Positions 8,701 through 17,174 of a stretch of DNA of 64,000 nucleotides are shown here, piece after piece (position 1 is the first letter of the stretch; the number at the start of each line of letters is the position of its first letter). The stretch is from positions 150,007 through 214,006 of the forward strand of contig JBNGDI010000001.1 of assembly GCA_049975425.1 (NCBI GenBank), read 5' to 3'. This stretch comes from HyVt-105 sp049975425. GTDB lineage: Bacteria; Bacteroidota; Bacteroidia; Bacteroidales; VadinHA17. Below the pieces are notes generated by a model. The model was not told where the DNA came from, searched no databases, and saw nothing but the letters and a program-made list of their open reading frames with translations. Both the position numbers and the translations under genes were made by a program.

Positions 8701-9681
8701 ATGCTCTGCATCGCACATGATAGAACCGACCCATCCTTTAATCTGGCTGCCGAGGAATATGTGCTCAGGAATTTTAGCGATGATTGCTTTATGCTCTGGC
8801 GGAACCGGCCTTCAATCATTGTGGGCAAACATCAGAATACCCTTTCCGAGATCAATGTGGATTATGTCAGAAAGCATCAGATTCCTGTAGTGAGACGCCT
8901 TTCTGGAGGCGGTGCCGTTTTTCACGATCTTGGGAACCTGAATTTTACCTTTATTGTTAGCGGGGAGGCCGGGAAACTGGTAGATTTTAGAAAATTTACC
9001 CGTCCTGTGCTGGAGGTTCTGCAAAAAATGGGTATCAATGCCCGGTTTGAAGGGAGAAATGACCTGACCATCGATGGAAAAAAATTTTCCGGTAATGCCG
9101 AACATGTATTCAAGAACAGAGTATTGCATCATGGAACCCTGCTTTTCTCTTCTGTAATCAGTGATCTGTCAGATGCCCTGAGGGTGAACCCGCTTAAATT
9201 TACTGATAAGGCCGTTAAATCGGTTAGAAGCCGGGTAACCAATATCAGTGACCATTTGAAAACACCCCTTGATGTGCTTGCTTTCAGGGACCTGGTCATG
9301 AAGCATGTGATGGAAACCAATGCAGGAGCCGTACCCTACGTGTTCAGCCCGGAAGATCTGGAAAAAATCGGTTCTCTGGTGAAAACCAAATATGACACAT
9401 GGGAATGGAATTACGGATATTCACCCGATTACGGGTTCAAAAAAAGCATACGCTATAACGGAGGATTCATTGAATTCCATCTGGACGTAAAAAAAGGGCT
9501 CATCCATGATATCAGAATTTTCGGAGATTTTTTCAATACCCGTGATATTGAGGAAATCTATGACCTGCTGAAAGGAATGCCCCATGATCCGGAAAAGATC
9601 ATATGGCAACTCAGGGATATCCCTCTGGGAGAATATTTTCACGGAATTGATTCAGAGGAGTTTATCAAAGGTTTGTTCTGA
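8701..9681 (+). CDS. lplA: Lipoate-protein ligase A
   Basis: Activates free lipoate with ATP and attaches it to lipoyl domains. The 326-residue protein has RRLSGGGAVFHD at residues 65-76 (the adenylate and lipoate binding loop), NLNFTF at 79-84 and the conserved KFSGNAEHV around 120. The C-terminal roughly 80 residues match the small accessory domain found in full-length LplA, so the enzyme may both activate and transfer. With lipB at the window start, the cell would have both a salvage and a synthesis route. Start is the ATG at 8701. No strong promoter box is visible in the 86 bp upstream. Confidence 0.93.
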   Translation: MLCIAHDRTDPSFNLAAEEYVLRNFSDDCFMLWRNRPSIIVGKHQNTLSEINVDYVRKHQIPVVRRLSGGGAVFHDLGNLNFTFIVSGEAGKLVDFRKFTRPVLEVLQKMGINARFEGRNDLTIDGKKFSGNAEHVFKNRVLHHGTLLFSSVISDLSDALRVNPLKFTDKAVKSVRSRVTNISDHLKTPLDVLAFRDLVMKHVMETNAGAVPYVFSPEDLEKIGSLVKTKYDTWEWNYGYSPDYGFKKSIRYNGGFIEFHLDVKKGLIHDIRIFGDFFNTRDIEEIYDLLKGMPHDPEKIIWQLRDIPLGEYFHGIDSEEFIKGLF

Positions 9682-9765
9682 AAGCCCAAAACGATTTGTT
9701 TTTCCGGAAACGCAGGATGGGCAAATTAATCATATTTTCATTATTTTTCAGTACTAAATTACGTG

Positions 9766-10494
9766 ATGAATATTCTTAAGTCATTACTGATATGGGTCTT
9801 TATTGCTGTGACCCTGTTCCTGTTTTTTTTCCCTGCCTCCCTGATATGGCTGGTGTGCAAACCTTTTGACAGGCGACAGGTGGTGTTTCACAGAGTGACC
9901 TCCCTGTGGGCATATATGTATGCTCTGGTTATTCCCGGATGGAAGATCTGCATAGAAGGCAGGGCGAAAATAAGTCCGAATAAAACCTATATTATTATTT
10001 GCAATCACCAGTCGGCAGCCGACATTGCCGTTCTTTTCGGTTTATTCAGACATTTCAAATGGGTATCCAAATCCTCCAACTTCAAGTTGCCGGTGGTGGG
10101 TTGGGTTATGCGTATGAACCGATACATCGAAGTGGGGGATTCGCCCGGGAGTATTCGCCAGATGCTTGAAAAATCTACCCGTGCTCTCCAGGAAGGAAAT
10201 TCCCTGTTGATTTTTCCAGAGGGCACACGCTCCAGGGATCTGAAGCTTGGAAGGTTTCATGATGGGGCATTTCACCTGGCGCTGGAAAACAAAATTCCCA
10301 TTTTACCCGTACTTCTTGATGGAACGGGGCAGGCTTTGCCCAGGAACGGATATGTGTTTTCCGGCCATTCCGGAATCAGGGTGAAGGTGCTGGACGAAGT
10401 TCCGTATAGCTTTTTTAAAAATATGTCGTTAAAAGAGCTGAGGGATTATTTCTATTCCTTTTATCTGGAAAAGCTTGCGGAAATGATCAGATAA
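9766..10494 (+). CDS. plsC: 1-acyl-sn-glycerol-3-phosphate acyltransferase
   Basis: Adds the second acyl chain to lysophosphatidate at the inner membrane during phospholipid synthesis. I use the ATG at 9766 rather than the GTG one codon before. The 242-residue protein begins with a hydrophobic anchor (residues 5-31). The acyltransferase motifs are NHQSAAD (H81, D86) and, later, FPEGTRSRD, with a PILPV-like segment (IPILPVLLDG) after it. Members of this family can also acylate other lipids. The next gene starts 4 bp downstream and is probably co-transcribed. Confidence 0.92.
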   Translation: MNILKSLLIWVFIAVTLFLFFFPASLIWLVCKPFDRRQVVFHRVTSLWAYMYALVIPGWKICIEGRAKISPNKTYIIICNHQSAADIAVLFGLFRHFKWVSKSSNFKLPVVGWVMRMNRYIEVGDSPGSIRQMLEKSTRALQEGNSLLIFPEGTRSRDLKLGRFHDGAFHLALENKIPILPVLLDGTGQALPRNGYVFSGHSGIRVKVLDEVPYSFFKNMSLKELRDYFYSFYLEKLAEMIR

Positions 10495-10498
10495 ACGG

Positions 10499-11281
10499 AT
10501 GATCGAACTTCCACCATATCCTTCCGCCAGGATCCTCAGAAAAATGAATTATTTGAAGGACCAGAAGGGCATAATCAGCCGGTATTTACGAGAAAAGGTC
10601 CAATGGAGCGAGCATTTGATGAATACCAGGCAATACATCACAGGCTTGGTCAGGCTCAATAAATTCAGGGTGGTGGGGATTCTCGGAAGTGGCTGGCTGC
10701 TGGATATACCCATCCGGGAACTGGCCTCGGAATGCGAAAAAGTGTATCTGGTGGATATTCACCATCCCCCGCAGGTGGTTCACCTGGTAAATCAATGGCC
10801 TCATGTACAGGTGGTTAAGGCAGATATTACAGGTGGTTGGATTGAAAGGGCATTTGCCTGGGCAGCAGAGGGAAGGAAGAAAAATGCCGGGCAGTGGGAA
10901 ATTTCTGCAGATCAGCCGGTATTTTCGTTTCCCGAAAAGGTCCATGGCTGGTTTTCAGTGAATATTCTGGATCAGCTCGACAGCCTTGTATGTGATTATT
11001 TAAGGAGAAAAAATTTTCCGGATGAAATAATTGACAAGGTGGGAGGGCATATCCAGAGCTCCCATATTGAATTTCTTCGGCACAATAAAGGTTTTCTCAT
11101 TACAGATATCAGGGAAAAAACATTCCGGAAAGGAAAAGAAACCGAAGTGCGTGATGTGATCAGGGTGCCCATTCCTGCAGGAACAAACAGGAAAAAGTGG
11201 GCCTGGGTTTTTGATACGGAGGGGACCTATCTGCAGGCCCGTGAAACCTGTTATGAAGTTCTCGCCATTCGCCTCGGGTGA
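10499..11281 (+). CDS. Conserved protein of unknown function, methyltransferase-like N-terminal half
   Basis: I do not recognise this 260-residue protein. Residues about 58-90 read VVGILGSGWLLDIP followed by VYLVDIHHP, which looks like motif I and the acidic end of strand 2 of a Rossmann methyltransferase. The glycine pattern is poor, and the later motifs (IHGWFSVNILDQ) are only suggestive. No signal peptide or membrane segment is seen. It starts 4 bp after plsC, so a role in lipid or envelope metabolism is possible but only inferred from position. The 224 bp after it hold the topoisomerase promoter and nothing else I can name. Confidence 0.6.
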   Translation: MIELPPYPSARILRKMNYLKDQKGIISRYLREKVQWSEHLMNTRQYITGLVRLNKFRVVGILGSGWLLDIPIRELASECEKVYLVDIHHPPQVVHLVNQWPHVQVVKADITGGWIERAFAWAAEGRKKNAGQWEISADQPVFSFPEKVHGWFSVNILDQLDSLVCDYLRRKNFPDEIIDKVGGHIQSSHIEFLRHNKGFLITDIREKTFRKGKETEVRDVIRVPIPAGTNRKKWAWVFDTEGTYLQARETCYEVLAIRLG

Positions 11282-11479
11282 ATTTCTTTACGGGGTTTGC
11301 TAGTCAAGCCGGCAAAGGAGAGACTTTTCAACAAATACACCGGGGGAGGACGATCCGCGTACCCGAACATTAATTACCTGATTGTGATTCGTGTTCTGGT
11401 GCTCTCCCGTTGCCGGAATTTGTGCATAACCTGCGGGGATTGTTGATAAACAATGCTGAAATCGATCTTTCTTTTCCTG

Positions 11480-11487
11480 TATATTTG
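11480..11487 (+). promoter_or_regulatory. -7 promoter box of the topoisomerase B gene
   Basis: TATATTTG matches the Bacteroidota TAnnTTTG consensus exactly. Transcription would begin a few bases downstream, leaving a leader of only about 10-15 nt. This decides the ATG at 11506 over an upstream in-frame start that would lie before the promoter. Confidence 0.7.
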
Positions 11488-11505
11488 CACAAATTTCTTG
11501 AAAAA

Positions 11506-13353
11506 ATGACGGCAAACTATTCGGAAGATTCCATACGTACCCTTGACTGGAGGGAGCACATCAGGAAGCGTCCCGGTATGTATATCGGAAAGCTGGGCGA
11601 CGGTTCTTCTCAGGACGACGGAATATATGTGCTGGTGAAGGAAGTGATGGACAACTCGGTGGATGAGTTCATGATGGGCTTTGGAAAGCAGATTGATGTC
11701 ACTGTTGTTGACGGAGAGGTCAGTATTCGCGATTATGGCCGGGGAATTCCTCTGGGCAAGCTGGTGGATGCCGCTTCAAAAATGAATACCGGTGCCAAGT
11801 ATGATTCGAAAGTTTTTAAAAAATCAGTCGGACTGAACGGGGTTGGGATCAAGGCTGTAAATGCTCTTTCCAGCCGTTTTTTAATCCAATCTTACCGTGA
11901 AAAAAAGGTGAAAATTGCCGAGTTTTCAGAGGGTAACCTGGTGAGAGAAGAGGAAATACAACCGGCCGATGAACCCGATGGTTTGCTGGTAACTTTTACC
12001 CCTGACCCGGAAATGTTCGGAAATTATCATTATCTGAGCGAATATATTGAAACCATGCTCAGAAACTATGTCTACCTGAATGCCGGCTTGATTATCCGCT
12101 TTAACGGACAAAAATTTCAGTCGAAAAACGGCCTTCTCGATCTGCTGGAGGAAAACCTGAGTGTGGAAGGCCTGTATCCGCCCATTCATTTGAAGAACCA
12201 TGATATCGAGGTGGCTTTTACCCATGGAAATCAATACGGTGAGGAATATTACAGCTTTGTAAACGGACAGCATACCACCCAGGGAGGGACCCATCTGGCC
12301 GCTTTCCGTGAAGCCCTGGTTAAAACCATTCGCGAATTTTATAAAAAGGATTTTGAACCTGCCGATATCAGGGCTTCCATTATTGCGGCCATGAGCATAA
12401 AAATTGAAGAGCCGGTATTTGAGTCGCAGACAAAAACCAAACTGGGATCGAAAGACATGGCACCGGGGGGGGCCAGCGTACGCAACTATATTATCGATTT
12501 TCTGAAAAACCATCTGGATAATTACCTGCATAAGCATCCTGAAACGGCCGACATCATCCTGAAAAAAATCCATGAATCGGAAAAAGAAAGGAAAGCCATT
12601 TCAGGTATCCAGAAACTGGCCAGGGAACGGGCTAAAAAAGCTAACCTGCACAACAAAAAGCTGCGTGACTGCCGTATTCACTACAATACTTCGGATAACC
12701 GGCGGTTGGAATCCACCCTGTTTATAACAGAAGGGGATTCGGCTTCAGGTTCCATTACCAAAGCCAGAAATGTGGAAACCCAGGCGGTTTTTAGTTTGAA
12801 GGGTAAACCCCTGAATACATACGGTCTATCAAAAAAGATTGTATACGAAAACGAAGAGTTCAATCTGCTTCAGGCAGCCCTGAATATTGAAGACGGGCTG
12901 GAGAACCTCAGATACAACAATGTGGTCATTGCCACAGATGCCGATGTTGACGGCATGCATATCCGCCTTCTTTTAATTACTTTTTTCCTGCAATTCTTCC
13001 CCGACCTTATCAAACAGGGGCATTTATATATCCTGCAAACCCCCCTGTTCCGTATCAGAAACAAGGATAAAAGCCTTTATTGCTACAATGAATCGGAAAA
13101 GAGAGAAGCACTGGCCAAACTGGGGCAGAATGCAGAAATTACCCGTTTTAAAGGTTTAGGAGAAATATCTCCCGATGAATTCAGTAATTTTATCGGAAAT
13201 AATATGCGTCTGGAACCGGTAAGACTGAAGAAAGGCGATATGTATGCAGAACTTCTGAAATTCTATATGGGGAAGAATACCCCGGAAAGGCAGGATTTTA
13301 TTATTGATAACCTGAGGGTGGAAGAAGACACGATTGAAGCCGGCGTGATTTGA
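11506..13353 (+). CDS. parE: Topoisomerase IV/gyrase subunit B (ATPase and TOPRIM)
   Basis: ATPase subunit of a type IIA topoisomerase. From the chosen ATG it has 615 residues. The GHKL ATPase shows EVMDNSVDEF (catalytic Glu and Asn50), DYGRGIP and GLNGVGIKAVNALS. The TOPRIM domain shows TEGDSASG and DADVDGMHI, the Mg-binding acidic residues. The gene for the A subunit starts 39 bp downstream, so the two form an operon. Length and the adjacency to a ParC-like A subunit favour topoisomerase IV (decatenation) over gyrase, but the two are hard to separate by eye. Confidence 0.93.
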   Translation: MTANYSEDSIRTLDWREHIRKRPGMYIGKLGDGSSQDDGIYVLVKEVMDNSVDEFMMGFGKQIDVTVVDGEVSIRDYGRGIPLGKLVDAASKMNTGAKYDSKVFKKSVGLNGVGIKAVNALSSRFLIQSYREKKVKIAEFSEGNLVREEEIQPADEPDGLLVTFTPDPEMFGNYHYLSEYIETMLRNYVYLNAGLIIRFNGQKFQSKNGLLDLLEENLSVEGLYPPIHLKNHDIEVAFTHGNQYGEEYYSFVNGQHTTQGGTHLAAFREALVKTIREFYKKDFEPADIRASIIAAMSIKIEEPVFESQTKTKLGSKDMAPGGASVRNYIIDFLKNHLDNYLHKHPETADIILKKIHESEKERKAISGIQKLARERAKKANLHNKKLRDCRIHYNTSDNRRLESTLFITEGDSASGSITKARNVETQAVFSLKGKPLNTYGLSKKIVYENEEFNLLQAALNIEDGLENLRYNNVVIATDADVDGMHIRLLLITFFLQFFPDLIKQGHLYILQTPLFRIRNKDKSLYCYNESEKREALAKLGQNAEITRFKGLGEISPDEFSNFIGNNMRLEPVRLKKGDMYAELLKFYMGKNTPERQDFIIDNLRVEEDTIEAGVI

Positions 13354-13392
13354 TGCAACGCCGGGTGGAATGGATATCCTTTTTTGCTTTGT

Positions 13393-16065
13393 ATGGATTG
13401 GGAAGAAAAAGACAAAATACGGGAAGACTTTCCCGAGGATTCTCCTTCCGGAGAAACGGAAAGCGAAGGCAGCCCTTATGATGAGACGTACCGGGTTACC
13501 CAGTTGAGCGGACTCTACCAGGACTGGTTTCTCGATTACGCTTCCTATGTAATTCTGGAAAGGGCCGTGCCTCATATTCACGATGGGCTCAAACCTGTGC
13601 AACGGCGTATTCTTCATGCCATGAAAAGGCTTGATGACGGCCGGTACAATAAAGTGGCCAATATCATCGGGCATACCATGCAGTATCATCCCCATGGCGA
13701 TGCTTCCATTGGGGATGCTCTGGTGCAGATGGGGCAGAAGGAACTGCTGATCGATACACAGGGAAACTGGGGTAATGTATTGACCGGCGACGGGGCGGCT
13801 GCATCGCGTTACATTGAAGCCAGACTTTCGAAATTTGCTCTGGAGGTGGTGTTCAATTCCAAAACCACAGAATGGAAACCATCTTATGACGGGCGGAACA
13901 AAGAGCCAGTCACCCTTCCGGTGAAATTTCCCCTCTTGCTGGTACAGGGGGTGGAAGGTATTGCTGTGGGGTTGGCCTCCAAAATTCTTCCCCATAATTT
14001 TAATGAAGTTATCGATGCTGCTATTGCATACCTGAAAAAACAGTCATTTGAGCTTTTTCCCGATTTTTTGACAGGAGGCCTGGCAGATTTTTCAAAATAT
14101 AACGATGGAAAAAGGGGCGGGTCAGTCAGGATCAGGGCAAGGATCAGCAAACTGGACAAAAGAACCCTGGTCATTACCGAGATTCCCTATGGAAAAACTA
14201 CGGGAAACATCATTGATTCGATTATCAAAGCAAATGAAAAAGGGAAGATCAAGGTAAAGAAGATTGATGACAATACTTCGGAAAAGGTGGAAATCCTGGT
14301 GCATCTTGTCCCCGGTGTTTCCTCCGAAAAAACCATCGATGCCCTGTATGCTTTTACCGATTGTGAAACACCCGTTTCTCCCAATGCCTGCGTTATACAG
14401 GATGGAAAACCGCGTTTTCTGGGAGTGAGCGATATCCTTCGTGCATCGGTCGACAGAACGGTACACCTGCTGACCCGGGAACTGGAAATCCGCAGGGAGG
14501 AGCTGAATGAATTGCTGCATTTTTCTTCGCTGGAGAAGATCTTTATTGAAAAACGCATTTACCGGAAAATTGAAGAATGTGAAACCTGGGAATCGGTGAT
14601 CGAAACGATCGGGGAAGGACTGAAACCCTTTTCCGGCCTGCTGCTCAGGGAAGTTACCCGGGATGATATTATACGGCTGACAGAGATAAAAATCAAGAGG
14701 ATTTCCAGGTATGATTCCCGCAAAGCCGATGAGGTAATCAAAAACCTTCAGGCCGAGCTCGCTGAGGTGGAAAATCACCTGGAAAACATTATTTCCTATG
14801 CCGTTAATTATTTCAGGCAAATCAGGAAAAAATACGGGGCAGGTCGCAATAGAAAGACAGAAATACGCAACTTCGACACCATTGAAGCCACCAAGGTGGC
14901 AGTTGCCAATGCAAAACTGTATGTTAACCGCCGCGAGGGCTTTGCAGGAACGGCTTTGAAAAAAGATGAGTACGTATGCGACTGTTCTGATATTGACGAT
15001 ATCATTGTCATCCGGGAAGACGGGTCGTACCTGGTGACAAAGGTGGCAGAAAAACTCTTTGTGGGGAAGAATATCCATTATATCGGCGTTTTCAAAAAGA
15101 ATGACAAACGCACCATTTATAATATTCTTTACCGCGACGGGAAATCAGGGCCGGTTATGGTGAAACGAGCGGCCATCACAGGCATTACACGCGACCGGGA
15201 ATACAATCTGACACGTGGTACAGAAAATTCCAAAATTCTGTATCTCAGTGGCAATCCCAATGGGGAAGCGGAAGTGGTGAAAGTATACCTGAAACCAAAA
15301 CCCCGCCTGCGGCAAACCATGCTGGAACTTGATTTTGCCGGAATCGCCATCAAGGGTAGAAGTGCACGGGGAAATATATTTACACGTCATTCTGTACAGA
15401 AAGTCGTTATGAAGGAAAAGGGCGAATCGACCCTCGGTGGCCGCAAGGTTTGGTTTGACCATGATGTGCTGCGACTCAATTATGACGGAAGGGGAACATG
15501 CCTGGGTGAATTTTCCGGTGGCGACAGAATTCTGGTGGTGACCAGGGAAGGAACTTTTTTTACCTGTAGTTTCGATCCGTCAAACCATTTCGAGGATAAT
15601 ATCCTGCTGATTGAAAAATTCAACCCGAACAAGGTGTATTCGGCGGTTTATTATGATGCAGGACAGGAATATTACTATGTGAAGCGCTTCAGTATGGAAC
15701 CTGCTGAAAAGCCCCTGTCGTTCATAGGAGGACATCCTGAATCAAAGCTGGTAAGCCTGATGGAAGTGGAATACCCGCGACTGGAGATCCAGTTTGGAGG
15801 GAAGAATAAGACACGTGAGCCGGAAATTATCGAAGTAGCTGAATTTATCGGGGTAAAAAGCTACAGAGCCAGGGGGAAAAGGCTTACTACTTTTGCGGTG
15901 GAAAATATCCGGGAAATTGAACCGGTAATGAAAACAGAAATACCACCTGCTGATAATCAGGAAAACGGGGGAGGGGCAGACAAGGATAATGAGGAACGGA
16001 TTCCGGAAGTAAAGAAACCTCCGGAAAAGGATACGGATTATGCCCAGATGAAACTGGATATATAA
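13393..16065 (+). CDS. parC: Topoisomerase IV/gyrase subunit A
   Basis: DNA breakage and reunion subunit pairing with the gene just upstream. I use the ATG at 13393 (MDWEEKDK), three codons after a TTG alternative, giving 890 residues. The N-terminal about 30 residues are acidic and probably disordered. The catalytic domain follows: AVPHIHDGLKPVQRRIL, YHPHGDAS and the active tyrosine Y140 in AAASRYIEARLS. The C-terminal beta-pinwheel region runs from about residue 530, and the protein ends in an acidic, proline-rich tail (EIPPADNQENGGGADKDNEE). I do not see a clear gyrase-type GyrA-box, which fits topoisomerase IV. Confidence 0.92.
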   Translation: MDWEEKDKIREDFPEDSPSGETESEGSPYDETYRVTQLSGLYQDWFLDYASYVILERAVPHIHDGLKPVQRRILHAMKRLDDGRYNKVANIIGHTMQYHPHGDASIGDALVQMGQKELLIDTQGNWGNVLTGDGAAASRYIEARLSKFALEVVFNSKTTEWKPSYDGRNKEPVTLPVKFPLLLVQGVEGIAVGLASKILPHNFNEVIDAAIAYLKKQSFELFPDFLTGGLADFSKYNDGKRGGSVRIRARISKLDKRTLVITEIPYGKTTGNIIDSIIKANEKGKIKVKKIDDNTSEKVEILVHLVPGVSSEKTIDALYAFTDCETPVSPNACVIQDGKPRFLGVSDILRASVDRTVHLLTRELEIRREELNELLHFSSLEKIFIEKRIYRKIEECETWESVIETIGEGLKPFSGLLLREVTRDDIIRLTEIKIKRISRYDSRKADEVIKNLQAELAEVENHLENIISYAVNYFRQIRKKYGAGRNRKTEIRNFDTIEATKVAVANAKLYVNRREGFAGTALKKDEYVCDCSDIDDIIVIREDGSYLVTKVAEKLFVGKNIHYIGVFKKNDKRTIYNILYRDGKSGPVMVKRAAITGITRDREYNLTRGTENSKILYLSGNPNGEAEVVKVYLKPKPRLRQTMLELDFAGIAIKGRSARGNIFTRHSVQKVVMKEKGESTLGGRKVWFDHDVLRLNYDGRGTCLGEFSGGDRILVVTREGTFFTCSFDPSNHFEDNILLIEKFNPNKVYSAVYYDAGQEYYYVKRFSMEPAEKPLSFIGGHPESKLVSLMEVEYPRLEIQFGGKNKTREPEIIEVAEFIGVKSYRARGKRLTTFAVENIREIEPVMKTEIPPADNQENGGGADKDNEERIPEVKKPPEKDTDYAQMKLDI

Positions 16066-16078
16066 ATCTGACTGCCTG

Positions 16079-16600
16079 ATGAAGCGTTCACGGATCATTC
16101 TTATCGGTTTTATGGGCTCGGGGAAAACCTGGCTGGGTAAAAAACTTGCAGGAATCATCGGAAATGTTTTTTTCGATCTCGATGAACTGATAGAAAAGGA
16201 AACCGGCCTATCCGTGGGCGAAATATTTCGCCGTTACGGCGAAGAAACATTCAGGCAGTCAGAAAGAAACGCCCTGCTGCAGGTATTGCATAAAGAAAGG
16301 TTCGTACTGGCTGCCGGAGGTGGAGCCCCCTGCTACTGTGACCAGATGAGGATGATGAATCGTGCCGGATTGACGATTTATCTGAAATGTTCTCCAGAGA
16401 CTCTTTTCAGCCGCCTTAAGCATGAATCACAGAAACGTCCCCTGCTCAGGGATAAAACAGATGAAAGGTTGATGACCTATATTGCCGGCACCCTCAAACA
16501 ACGTGAGCCGGTCTATCATCAGGCTGGACTCATCCTGCCGGCAGACCGGTTAACACCCGGTGAGCTTGCAGAGCACATCCGGGAATGGTCTCCTTCCTAG
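16079..16600 (+). CDS. aroK: Shikimate kinase
   Basis: Phosphorylates shikimate at O3 in aromatic amino acid synthesis. The 173-residue protein has Walker A GFMGSGKT (residues 10-17), the shikimate-binding acidic pair in FFDLDELIE (31-39), an Arg and Glu in YGEETFRQSE, GGGAPC for the second substrate motif and RPLL in the LID. It begins 13 bp after parC, and so is probably read through from the topoisomerase operon. A separate promoter for the next gene starts 90 bp after it. Confidence 0.95.
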   Translation: MKRSRIILIGFMGSGKTWLGKKLAGIIGNVFFDLDELIEKETGLSVGEIFRRYGEETFRQSERNALLQVLHKERFVLAAGGGAPCYCDQMRMMNRAGLTIYLKCSPETLFSRLKHESQKRPLLRDKTDERLMTYIAGTLKQREPVYHQAGLILPADRLTPGELAEHIREWSPS

Positions 16601-16689
16601 CTTATCATACCGGAGACGCAAAGGTCTTTTCAGTTGTTTTCCGAAAACCCATCGTTGAAATGGATTTTTTTTAATTCCCTGAAAAAGGA

Positions 16690-16697
16690 TAATTTTG
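16690..16697 (+). promoter_or_regulatory. -7 promoter box before an exported protein gene
   Basis: TAATTTTG, an exact TAnnTTTG match, 17 nt before the ATG at 16715. A T-rich stretch lies at the -33 position. It argues against the longer reading that would begin upstream of the box at 16634. Confidence 0.6.
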
Positions 16698-16714
16698 TTC
16701 TTCCTGTGCACTGG

Positions 16715-17164
16715 ATGAAAACATACATCTTATTTTGCCTGCTGATATGGAACGGTCTTCCCTGCGGGACCCCGAAACATTTTGAAGTGCTGGAGACGAT
16801 AACTGAAAAAATCATTCCGGGAAGAAGAGAATCCCCTTCCTATGTTCAATATAAAGTGGTGCTGGTAACAGCGAGAAATTCGGAAAGATTGGAATTTTTA
16901 CACCTCTGGGTGAATAAGAAAAGTATTTCTCTGAAAATCCATCTGAAAAACAGGGATCAGTCCACGAAGGAATTCGGAAGGGGAGACACCCTTCTTTTGT
17001 ATGCCACGCTTTTCCCCGGAATAATGGAAGCGGAGGAAGAAAAAAGGTGCGTTCCTGAAGAAGTGAAGAAAGCTGCCTCTCCGGTTCTGGAGTATACACT
17101 GGGGAAGAAAAAAAATTACAGGGAAATACTGTTTGATACAATAGAAACACAAGTAAACAGATAA
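16715..17164 (+). CDS. Small exported protein of unknown function
   Basis: Not recognised. The ATG at 16715 gives 149 residues beginning with a likely signal peptide (MKTYILFCLLIWNGLPCG). The mature part is mixed and charged, with no clear domain. Motif-like stretches are YVQYKVVLVTARNSERLEF and LEYTLGKKKNYREILFDTI. The Cys in NGLPCG is preceded by Pro, a poor lipobox, so lipidation is doubtful. It has its own promoter box and ends 10 bp before gpmI, so it may be the first gene of a gpmI transcript. Confidence 0.6.
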   Translation: MKTYILFCLLIWNGLPCGTPKHFEVLETITEKIIPGRRESPSYVQYKVVLVTARNSERLEFLHLWVNKKSISLKIHLKNRDQSTKEFGRGDTLLLYATLFPGIMEAEEEKRCVPEEVKKAASPVLEYTLGKKKNYREILFDTIETQVNR

Positions 17165-17174
17165 TATAATAAAA

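Noticed and set aside
14122..15078. 318-residue open frame antisense to topoisomerase subunit A
   Set aside because: High His/Phe/Gly content and no domain; the plus-strand frame holds the catalytic Tyr and conserved blocks.
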